DNA of 5,780 nt from contig JACQPF010000117.1 of the NCBI GenBank assembly GCA_016207625.1, positions 1 to 5,780 of the forward strand, given 5' to 3'. Below are positions 1 to 5,780 of the stretch, piece after piece. This stretch comes from Elusimicrobiota bacterium. GTDB taxonomy: Bacteria > Elusimicrobiota > Elusimicrobia > FEN-1173. The translations under genes and the position numbers were made by a program. Below the pieces are notes generated by a model. That model was not told the DNA's origin. It did not search any database and was given only the letters and a program-made list of their open reading frames with translations. Position 1 is the first letter of the stretch, and each line of letters starts with the position of its first letter.

Positions 1-3000
1 ATCGCCATGTACGCCGCCCGAATCGAAAACGGAGGCAGCGGGCATTTGACAGTCATCGGCGTGAGCCATACCGGCAGCGGAACCAATGCGGCCATGCAGT
101 TCACCCATTTTGATAATCTGGTTCCCAGCGGCCGCTTGGTTAAAAGAGGTGCACGTCTCGATGGTATCGAGAACTGGGGCGTCGCCATTCACAACGGCGG
201 AATGCTTAAGGTGAACAGCCCCCATGTGGATGCCGCCCTACAGCAACGGGTCCTCATGGCTCTTCGGGAAGGGCACACGGTATGGCTGCATCTCGTGGTG
301 GACTCAAAGACGGGGGTCCAGGCGCCATCTCCCGATATGTTGAACGTTTTGAAAATGATGTTGGGACAATTGGAAAGCCGGTTCGGAGAGCGAGTGTTCG
401 TGACCGTGGACGCTGCCCAGGGGATTGTCAGCCCCGAAACCATGCAGACGTACCTCAACAGAGGTTGGGATATAAGCAATTCTGCGTCCAAAAACAAAGG
501 AGCATCCTCATTCGCTGCGACCGGTATACTCACACCCCCGCATGCGGAAATCCTCAAGAAGATCTTTGCCTCCGGGCAGATTCCGACCGGACTTAAGGAT
601 TTCGTGCGCGTGGACGACTTTACGGCGGGGGTCGCCTCGGGATTGGACGCGGGCACAAATCCCGGCCATCTGTTGAGGGGCATCACCGGTGTATACGAGA
701 TGACGCGGCTCGGGAACGCCATAAGGACGGTTGTCGGTTTCGGATCGGTGATGAGCCTCGTGATGTCGGCGGTGCGGGCGGCATTCAAAGAAGAAGGAGG
801 CGACGTCGTCGTGCTGAGAGAAGATAAGCCGTTCTACAAAACGACCAGCCATGGCGGGATGAACCCCATCACGTCTTTTTCCGTCCAAAGGGGTGGCCGT
901 TTCCTGGCAATGGCCGACCTGAAGGAGCTGCATCGGTGGGTGAACCATCCCATAGGGAATTTATTGCCTGCTGACGCGGCACCTGAAGAGCGGGACATCG
1001 CCGATTTCTCTGCGCATCTGGGGCAGCCCGTTGAGGAATATTTGAATGGTGAGCCCGCCGATGTCTTACGGCTTGTGATGAGCGGGCCCATCATAAGCCG
1101 AGTGATTGAAAAAATCATTCCTTTCTTAGCAGCGGGGGACACGGAGGGCGTTGCGCGCATTTTGGAAGAAGCGGTGGGCGCCGTGGTCCGAAAGGTGGTT
1201 CAAAAAATACGGATCATCCAAAAGTACCGGGACGCCATTGCCGCGAAAGAAGCCGAGCTTGTGGTCACCGCTACTGCAAAACGCACATCCCCCTCGGTGG
1301 ACGCTGTCGCTATGCAAAACAAAGCCGAAGGCAATAACGCACTAACCCGCGCGTTTGGAGTTGATCCCAAGTTCCCGCCTTTACAAGAACTGATGGCCGG
1401 GGCTCCACGCGCCCTTCATGAGCCTGCGGTGGCTGTCGTGACGGCTCGAGTGGGGGAGACCGATGGGGTGAGCTTGGAAATTGAGAAGTGGTTGAAGGTC
1501 CTCAAGGACGAGATGGGGATAACGGTGCGGGTCATGAGCCCCGCCGGCACGGCCCAACTGCAAGGGGTGCCCACGGACCCGCTTAACCCCCGGGCGGCCT
1601 TCCCGGCGAGAAACAATCAGGTTTTCGTGGCGGCCGCCTTCCCGAAGATCGCGCAATCGCCTCTGCATCCGGACCTGGACGGGATACGCGCTCGACTTCT
1701 TGAGATGCGAGCGCATATTGAGCAAGCGCTCCAACGCCCGGAGGCCCTGGAACATGACATGCCCCGGCTGGTGAGCGCCTACGAACAGCTCTTCGAAACC
1801 GATTTGCCTCGGAGTGATATCGAGAACGAGATCCGCTGCATTTTGAAAATAATGATTTATCGGTCCGGAGAAAGCCCGGGCGTGTTGGCGGAACGTTTCA
1901 TCACAGCCATGATGCGCTTTTTTCTGAGGGCGGAGGTCCAGAAACTGAAACAAGAGATCCTGTCTTTGGTCCAACAGCATGGATTAACGACTTTGATCTC
2001 CGAAAACGTCAATGCCCTGCCCCTCCAGATCCCTCTCGCGATGGCCTTGAAGGAGATTACGGAAGAACGGCCCGACATTGCCATGGCGAGCCATGAGCAC
2101 GATTACGCCGATGAAAGGCCCTGGGCGCAGGACGGCCGTGTGACCGAATTCGGCCGGGAGGTGCTGGCGTCATTTCTCCTTAGAGCTCCACACGTGGTTC
2201 ACGTTCCCATCTCCAAACGGGCCGCGGCGATGCTTCAAAAGCGGGTGGGGAATGGGCTCCCGACCTTGGTGGTTCCCAACGTGGACAACTTTGGCGACGA
2301 TTCTTCAACAGAAGCACAACGGGACTCCTGGAACCAAGATCTTCGCCGATCCCTCGGGCTCGCGGAGGACGATATCCTCTGGGTTCAGCCCACGCGCGTG
2401 ATCCGCAGAAAGGGAATCGAGCTGGCGTTGAAATTGATTCAACTGATGAAGGAACCCAAACTCAAGCTCGTCATCACGGGGGGAGACGACGAAGAAGGAT
2501 ATCGAAGGTCGTTGGAAGAATACATCCAACACCTTGGAATTGAAAATCAGGTCGTTTTCATGGATCACCGTTTCGGCGCCCAGCGCGGATGGGCGAAAGG
2601 GGAAAAAGTTTTTACGCTCGACGGCGTCTATGTCAACGCGAAGATGGGGACCTACCCCAGCACCTTCGAAGGGTTCGGCAACGCACTCTTCGAGATGATG
2701 GCCCGCAAGATGTTGGTGGTGGTGTATGGATACAAGGTGTATCGAAGCGATATCAGCACCGAGGAGCATCCATTGCAATTGCCGGTGTTCCCGGATCTCC
2801 CCGAAGATCCGGACAACATGAGTTCGGAACGGTTGCGTGAAATATGTGAAAGTCCGGAATACGTGGCTCAGCTTACGAAATTTGCCCAGGAATTACGGCC
2901 TTTGCTGAAGGACCGGGCGGCTGTCCGTCAGATGGTGGAGCACAATCATCGCGTCGGTCAGCGATATTTTTCCTATGAGACATTGCGCGGCCTTCTGTCG

Positions 3001-3753
3001 CAGGTCTTAACACAGGCGACGGATCTCTCACGGGGAACCGCCCCAAAGCCAAGCCCGGGGGCTTTGGGATTGATTTCGAACCTCTGGACGGGGGAACTGT
3101 TTGCGCGGATACAAGGCGATGGTTGGGGCTCGCGGGCACTCAGGCTATTGATCGGCGGCGTGGTGGGCTCGCTTTGGGAGACGGTATTATTGACCAAGCG
3201 AATTGTGATGGCCAGCCGGCGACACATCGGCCGGTCGAACGGCAAGGAAAGCCGACGGCGGAACCAACCAAGTCTTTCTGCGAAGGGGGGAATGGACCCG
3301 GTCCAGGCGACGATGGATGAGGCTGTTAAATGGCTTGCCGGTCAACACGCCGGCATCGTCTTTACCGGCAAAGGGGCGATATCAGTGGGTATGTCTGACG
3401 CGAAGGAGCAAAAGCGCTTTAGGGACCAAATCCTGCGGTTTTCCGAGCATTTCGCCGATCCATATCGGCCCTATGTGACTCTAATTCCATGGGCAACGCC
3501 GGCGAGTTTTGGCATGCTTCTTTTCGGCCTCGGAGGCCTTTTCAGCGGCGCTCCGGACGTGTTTGTGGCCGCCATGATGACGTCAGCGGCGGCACTGTCC
3601 TTGCCGATCATTGTGCCTTTCGTGTCCTCCCTCGTCCGACACGTACGGCATAACGTCTCTGTCTTGTGGAACAAAGAGGAAAAAGTGTTGGGGTTGATTG
3701 CTGAAGTGTCGGGCGGAGCGAAAGGGAAGGACCGTTTCGGGAGGTCGAAATAA
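1..3753 (+). CDS. Multidomain protein: class V PLP-dependent transferase fused to GT4 glycosyltransferase with C-terminal membrane tail (5' partial)
   Basis: The frame is open from base 1, so the start lies upstream; residues here are numbered from the Met at base 7. Residues 1-~380 match the class V aminotransferase fold: phosphate-loop-like GSGT (23-26), LVPSG (38-42), DSKTGVQAP (99-107), the DAAQ pair D135/Q138 that holds the PLP ring, the probable Schiff-base Lys K162 in SASK, and AGTNP (215-219). Residues ~380-470 are a helical, charged linker. Residues ~472-1005 form a GT-B glycosyltransferase of the GT4 type: TDGVSLE (485-491), HDYADERP (698-705), VPNVDNF, TRVIRRKGIEL (796-806, R797/K802 expected to bind the nucleotide-sugar phosphate), and YPSTFEGFGNALFE with the E888-x7-E896 signature. 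The tail has a hydrophobic segment (~1044-1062) and two more (~1166-1181, ~1185-1210), suggesting membrane association, plus a GGMDP linker near 1097. Substrates of both enzyme modules are unknown. The PLP domain probably lacks only its first ~60-80 residues, but further upstream domains are possible. Stops at tandem TAATAA. Confidence 0.88.
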   Translation: MAMYAARIENGGSGHLTVIGVSHTGSGTNAAMQFTHFDNLVPSGRLVKRGARLDGIENWGVAIHNGGMLKVNSPHVDAALQQRVLMALREGHTVWLHLVVDSKTGVQAPSPDMLNVLKMMLGQLESRFGERVFVTVDAAQGIVSPETMQTYLNRGWDISNSASKNKGASSFAATGILTPPHAEILKKIFASGQIPTGLKDFVRVDDFTAGVASGLDAGTNPGHLLRGITGVYEMTRLGNAIRTVVGFGSVMSLVMSAVRAAFKEEGGDVVVLREDKPFYKTTSHGGMNPITSFSVQRGGRFLAMADLKELHRWVNHPIGNLLPADAAPEERDIADFSAHLGQPVEEYLNGEPADVLRLVMSGPIISRVIEKIIPFLAAGDTEGVARILEEAVGAVVRKVVQKIRIIQKYRDAIAAKEAELVVTATAKRTSPSVDAVAMQNKAEGNNALTRAFGVDPKFPPLQELMAGAPRALHEPAVAVVTARVGETDGVSLEIEKWLKVLKDEMGITVRVMSPAGTAQLQGVPTDPLNPRAAFPARNNQVFVAAAFPKIAQSPLHPDLDGIRARLLEMRAHIEQALQRPEALEHDMPRLVSAYEQLFETDLPRSDIENEIRCILKIMIYRSGESPGVLAERFITAMMRFFLRAEVQKLKQEILSLVQQHGLTTLISENVNALPLQIPLAMALKEITEERPDIAMASHEHDYADERPWAQDGRVTEFGREVLASFLLRAPHVVHVPISKRAAAMLQKRVGNGLPTLVVPNVDNFGDDSSTEAQRDSWNQDLRRSLGLAEDDILWVQPTRVIRRKGIELALKLIQLMKEPKLKLVITGGDDEEGYRRSLEEYIQHLGIENQVVFMDHRFGAQRGWAKGEKVFTLDGVYVNAKMGTYPSTFEGFGNALFEMMARKMLVVVYGYKVYRSDISTEEHPLQLPVFPDLPEDPDNMSSERLREICESPEYVAQLTKFAQELRPLLKDRAAVRQMVEHNHRVGQRYFSYETLRGLLSQVLTQATDLSRGTAPKPSPGALGLISNLWTGELFARIQGDGWGSRALRLLIGGVVGSLWETVLLTKRIVMASRRHIGRSNGKESRRRNQPSLSAKGGMDPVQATMDEAVKWLAGQHAGIVFTGKGAISVGMSDAKEQKRFRDQILRFSEHFADPYRPYVTLIPWATPASFGMLLFGLGGLFSGAPDVFVAAMMTSAAALSLPIIVPFVSSLVRHVRHNVSVLWNKEEKVLGLIAEVSGGAKGKDRFGRSK
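3042..3068 (+). repeat. Perfect 9-bp stem-loop inside the coding region at a domain boundary
   Basis: CCCAAAGCC at 3042-3050 pairs perfectly with GGCTTTGGG at 3060-3068 around a 9-nt loop that itself contains CCCGGG. It encodes part of the Pro/Gly-rich linker (PKPSPGALG) between the glycosyltransferase module and the membrane tail. No T-run follows, so it is not a standard intrinsic terminator. It may simply reflect linker composition, or could slow the ribosome between domains; the second idea is inference. Confidence 0.4.
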
Positions 3754-3757
3754 TAAA

Positions 3758-3816
3758 TAAGCCGATTGTAAGGCCGATGTAAGGAGGATGTAAGCGAATG
3801 CCGCTAGACTAATAAT
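3758..3816 (+). promoter_or_regulatory. Putative OmpR/PhoB-family (WalR/PhoP-like) operator and promoter
   Basis: TAAG occurs at 3758-3761, 3769-3772, 3780-3783 and 3791-3794, each exactly 11 bp apart; the last three are perfect TGTAAG hexamers (3767, 3778, 3789) separated by N5. Direct hexamer repeats with 11-bp periodicity are the known binding geometry of OmpR/PhoB-family response regulators, and TGTAAG-N5-TGTAAG is one base class away from the published WalR consensus TGTWAH-N5-TGTWAH. A -10 box AATAAT (3811-3816, five of six to TATAAT) lies 17 bp after a poor -35 (ATGTAA, 3788-3793) that the third repeat overlaps, which is typical of activator-dependent promoters of this class. The first TAAG unit overlaps the second stop codon of the upstream gene. 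Transcription would start near 3823, reading towards the downstream gene. The regulator itself is not in the window. Confidence 0.5.
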
Positions 3817-3847
3817 GCTAAACCACGTTTTGTTTTGGAGGGACAAT

Positions 3848-4045
3848 ATGTATCCGACGACAAAGAACCAAATCAAGAGCTTTTGGTGCTGGTCAAAAAC
3901 ATCCGATTCTGTTCGTAAAACAATAAAGCCGTCCGCCGGAGTGAATTGCGCTTGTGTAAAGCCGATGAACGACTCTTGGCTTTGGGAAACCCGCGAACGA
4001 CGGCCAAATCTCACCCTGGTGCCGATTGTTGATAGGACTCCGTAA
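3848..4045 (+). CDS. Possible small protein or leader peptide, 65 aa, unrecognised
   Basis: The ATG at 3848 was chosen over the in-frame ATG at 3815 because GGAGGG (3837-3842) sits 5 nt before it, the best Shine-Dalgarno in the window, and because the predicted -10 box at 3811-3816 overlaps the earlier ATG. The 65-residue product has four Trp (FWCW near 12-15, WLW at 44-46), three Cys (14, 34, 36) and several Arg/Lys, with no hydrophobic signal or membrane helix; I recognise no family. Composition is unusual for a coding sequence, and a 182-codon frame overlaps it on the other strand, so it may be non-coding leader RNA with a chance ATG. In its favour are the promoter, transcription start and ribosome-site spacing, which all fit. 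It ends 207 bp before the next gene, leaving room for a long untranslated segment. Confidence 0.3.
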   Translation: MYPTTKNQIKSFWCWSKTSDSVRKTIKPSAGVNCACVKPMNDSWLWETRERRPNLTLVPIVDRTP

Positions 4046-4096
4046 AGAGCCTCTCGCAAACCCCCTCTAATTCTCAGCTTGAATTTACCCGCCAGA

Positions 4097-4118
4097 CGAT
4101 TTAACCTCGATTTAATAT
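4097..4118 (+). repeat. Tandem direct repeat CGATTTAA with 11-bp period, possible operator
   Basis: CGATTTAA is present at 4097-4104 and again at 4108-4115, giving two 11-bp units (CGATTTAACCT and CGATTTAATAT) identical at nine positions. The helical-turn spacing is that expected for dimers of an OmpR-type regulator, but the sequence differs from the TGTAAG array upstream. A possible -10 element TATATT lies at 4149-4154, with no recognisable -35, about 100 bp before the next start codon. Only two units are present, so chance is a real alternative. Confidence 0.3.
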
Positions 4119-4252
4119 CCCCATAAGCCATATGTAACTACGCACGGTTATATTAATAGCGAATCGTTGCCTTTGGTGGTTCCCTAGGAAAGGGCGGCAG
4201 AACAGCGCCGAGTGTCACGGGGAAACTTTCGATAGGACGCCAGGTCGGCAAA

Positions 4253-5780
4253 ATGATCAACAACCTGAAGAAAATTATTCGCTGGTTGAATCGGCGCGCG
4301 AAGCGGATCGCGGCGTCTGTGTTGGCCGCGGCCTATCTGTTCACGAACGTCATCGCCGCCCATGCCGTGGAAAGCAACATCTGGGCCCAACGGCGGGCCT
4401 ACTCTCAACAGACCCCGTCGGGCTCCCAATGGAAGCCGTCCCCCGCTGAACCTCGATCTCTCCCCCCAACGGTCGATGAACCCACGCAGCTCGCGCAGCT
4501 CCCCTCCCTTGAGAAAAACCTGCTCCAAAACAGCATCCCGGCCGTCCTGACGGAGGTGGTCACTCCCTTCCCCTACCCGGCGGCCTTGCAGGGGAACCTG
4601 GGCCTCTGGCTGAAATCCGTGCCCACCAAGTATGCGGACCTGGGGGATATTTACTTGCCTTCGGGCTGGAAATCCGTGGACGGACTTGTTTTTATCGTTC
4701 AAGACGCCCACGGAAACCTGGGCGCCCAGAAAAACATCGCCGGCATTGTCGAAAGCCTTTCTCCGGCCGACGGCGCCAAACCTCTCCTGGTCGGCGTGGA
4801 AGGGGCCCATGGTCCGCTGGACTTCGCTCCCTATCGGGCGCTGCCGCACAAAGACATCACCAAAGACATCGCCGATTACTTCTTGCGGAACACTCTCGTC
4901 AACGGGTGGGAATACGTGGGTCTCACAACACCCAACCTGCCTTTCTTCTGGGGCGTGGAGGACGCCCGCCTTTACTTGGACAATGTGCAGATCCTGCAAG
5001 ACGCCTTCCAGCTCCAGCCCCGGGTCCTGGAACTACAGAAACAGTTGGCCTTGGACGTGCAAAGGCGGAAAGAGCAAACCTTCAATCCGGCGCTCAAGGA
5101 ATTGGACGACGCCATCACCCTCTACAGCCAGGAGCGCATCAGCCTCGCGGAATACCTGGGCCGCCTGACCTCCGCGAGCTCCATTGACGAATACACTCAA
5201 ACGGGTTCCACCATCCGCCGGTTCTTGGAGGCGCAGGCCATCGAGGAATCTTTGGATTTCCAGCGCGTGGAAGAAGAGCGCCTAGACCTCGCCCGGGAGT
5301 TGGCCCAAAAATTGCCCGCGGGGGAATTGGACAACCTCCGGAAGGCCAACGCCGCCTACAAAATGAAAACCGTCAGCGACGGCGATTTCTACGACTACCT
5401 CCGGGCGCTCTGCGCCCGCCATGGCGTGAAACTGGCGAAGTGGCGGGAGATGGACCGGTACATCCGCTACGTCCTCTTGGCGGAATCCATCACGGGAGAA
5501 AGCTTGTTCGAGGAGATCGAATCCCTGAAAGCGCGCCGGCTGAAAACGTTGTCCATGACGCCACAGGAAAGGGAACTGCTGACCCTATGTGAAGACATCC
5601 GCCTTTTGGGCACGCTCTTCAGCCTGGGCTTCAACCCCCAAGAGAAGAAGACCTATCAGGCCCGGCGGCAAGAAATCCGCCGGATCCCGGAGAGGATGAG
5701 GGGAACGGCCGTTCCCGCCGATTTCATCACGCTCCTCGCTCCCTTCGAAACGTTCGACGACATGGCCATGCTGCGCGACC
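4253..5780 (+). CDS. Exported protein with QDAHGN/EGAHG core, possibly ChaN/TraB-like (3' partial)
   Basis: The frame runs 509 codons from ATG 4253 and off the window without a stop. No other start codon occurs between this ATG and the in-frame TAG at 4157, so the start is secure although its ribosome site is weak (AGGT, 4242-4245). Residues 1-38 form a signal peptide: a long basic n-region (K6, K7, R10, R14, R15, K17, R18), a hydrophobic stretch 19-36, and an AHA cleavage site before V39. A Pro/Gln-rich spacer (~50-85) follows. The core carries FIVQDAHGN (147-155), LLVGVEGAHG (178-187), WEYVGL (219-224) and WGVEDARLY (233-241), which looks like an alpha/beta fold with conserved H153, E183, E236 and D237. 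The pattern of an N-terminal His motif and a later E-G strand end resembles the ChaN/TraB/EreA group, but this is a weak analogy. From ~250 onward it is charged and helical, probably coiled coil. Function unknown; it likely acts outside the cytoplasmic membrane. Confidence 0.85.
   Translation, partial: MINNLKKIIRWLNRRAKRIAASVLAAAYLFTNVIAAHAVESNIWAQRRAYSQQTPSGSQWKPSPAEPRSLPPTVDEPTQLAQLPSLEKNLLQNSIPAVLTEVVTPFPYPAALQGNLGLWLKSVPTKYADLGDIYLPSGWKSVDGLVFIVQDAHGNLGAQKNIAGIVESLSPADGAKPLLVGVEGAHGPLDFAPYRALPHKDITKDIADYFLRNTLVNGWEYVGLTTPNLPFFWGVEDARLYLDNVQILQDAFQLQPRVLELQKQLALDVQRRKEQTFNPALKELDDAITLYSQERISLAEYLGRLTSASSIDEYTQTGSTIRRFLEAQAIEESLDFQRVEEERLDLARELAQKLPAGELDNLRKANAAYKMKTVSDGDFYDYLRALCARHGVKLAKWREMDRYIRYVLLAESITGESLFEEIESLKARRLKTLSMTPQERELLTLCEDIRLLGTLFSLGFNPQEKKTYQARRQEIRRIPERMRGTAVPADFITLLAPFETFDDMAMLRD

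Larger units (their letters stand above)
3754..4252. other. Intergenic region, 499 bp, more AT-rich than the flanking genes
   Basis: The gap between the two large genes holds the TGTAAG operator-like array, a -10 element, a ribosome-site-led 65-codon ORF, and a second direct repeat. Further fragments of the array recur: TGTAAAGCCGATG at 3955-3967 differs by one base from TGTAAGGCCGATG at 3767-3779, and GCCGATTGT at 4021-4029 repeats 3761-3769 (spacing shifted by one base). GATAGGAC also occurs twice (4031 and 4231). A modest hairpin can form from TTGGC (3976-3980) and GCCAA (4003-4007), with GGGAAACCC inside the loop. No convincing terminator with a T-run was found after the upstream gene, and no riboswitch, tRNA or other known RNA consensus was recognised. 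Confidence 0.6.

Noticed and set aside
189..2778. Several antisense and alternative-frame ORFs of 60-200 codons within the first gene
   Set aside because: They are shadows of the 1248-codon frame, which carries ordered enzyme motifs throughout; none has a ribosome site or a recognisable domain.
3526..3544. GGCCT-cgg-AGGCC hairpin followed by TTTT, terminator-like
   Set aside because: The stem is only 5 bp, the T-run is four bases, and it is inside the membrane-segment coding sequence about 200 bp before the stop.
3583..4131. Minus-strand 182-codon ORF across the intergenic region and the end of the first gene
   Set aside because: No Shine-Dalgarno precedes its ATG, it overlaps about 170 bp of a well-supported gene in antisense, and no domain is recognised; the hydrophobic stretch comes from reading AT-rich DNA backwards. 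A database hit to the part encoded by 3830-4131 would reopen it, possibly as a repeat or gene remnant.
4181..4252. Possible riboswitch or terminator just before the second large gene
   Set aside because: Only 4-bp stems (CCCT/AGGG, GGCG/CGCC) are visible; comparison by eye with cyclic-di-GMP and cobalamin riboswitch consensus sequences failed.
4184..4999. Minus-strand 271-codon ORF
   Set aside because: It lies antisense to the exported-protein gene, which has a signal peptide, recognisable motifs and a uniform open frame; long antisense frames are expected at this GC content.
4632..5187. Plus-strand alternative-frame ORFs of 178 and 93 codons
   Set aside because: They are out-of-frame readings of the exported-protein gene, low in complexity (Ser/Trp/Pro/Arg-rich), with no ribosome site.

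Overview
The window looks like chromosomal DNA of an uncultured-type, moderately GC-rich bacterium. It carries two long plus-strand reading frames, both cut by the window edges, separated by about 500 bp of visibly more AT-rich DNA. No phage, transposase, CRISPR, rRNA or tRNA signature was found. Long multidomain proteins with short Gly-Gly linkers, and a secreted protein that begins (after its signal peptide) with a VESNIWAQRR-like segment and carries a QDAHGN motif, remind me of Omnitrophota/Elusimicrobiota genomes. That placement is from memory of family style, not from a search, and is tentative.

Region 1 (1-3753) is the 3' part of a giant gene. Its product joins three modules. The first is a class V (aminotransferase-fold) PLP enzyme with its active-site motifs intact and its N-terminus outside the window. 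The second is a complete GT4-type (GT-B fold) glycosyltransferase. The third is a C-terminal tail with probable membrane-embedded segments. A 9-bp GC-rich perfect stem-loop sits in the coding DNA where the glycosyltransferase ends and the tail begins.

Region 2 (3754-4252) is the intergenic stretch. It opens with a striking array: the tetramer TAAG occurs four times at exactly 11-bp steps, the last three times as the hexamer TGTAAG. A good -10 element lies 17 bp after the third hexamer. This is the geometry of an OmpR/PhoB-family (WalR/PhoP-like) response-regulator operator. Just downstream is a strong Shine-Dalgarno and an ATG opening a 65-codon ORF of unknown reality. A second, unrelated 11-bp-spaced direct repeat (CGATTTAA twice) lies closer to the next gene.

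Region 3 (4253 to the end) is the 5' part of a gene for an exported protein. It has a signal peptide, a spacer, a conserved-looking core (QDAHGN / EGAHG / GVEDARLY) that I compare cautiously with the ChaN/TraB/EreA group, and a long helical, charged continuation that runs off the window.

The two large products could both act at the cell envelope (sugar transfer at a membrane; an exported protein), and the putative operator could couple the downstream transcription to a two-component signal. These links are inference from context.
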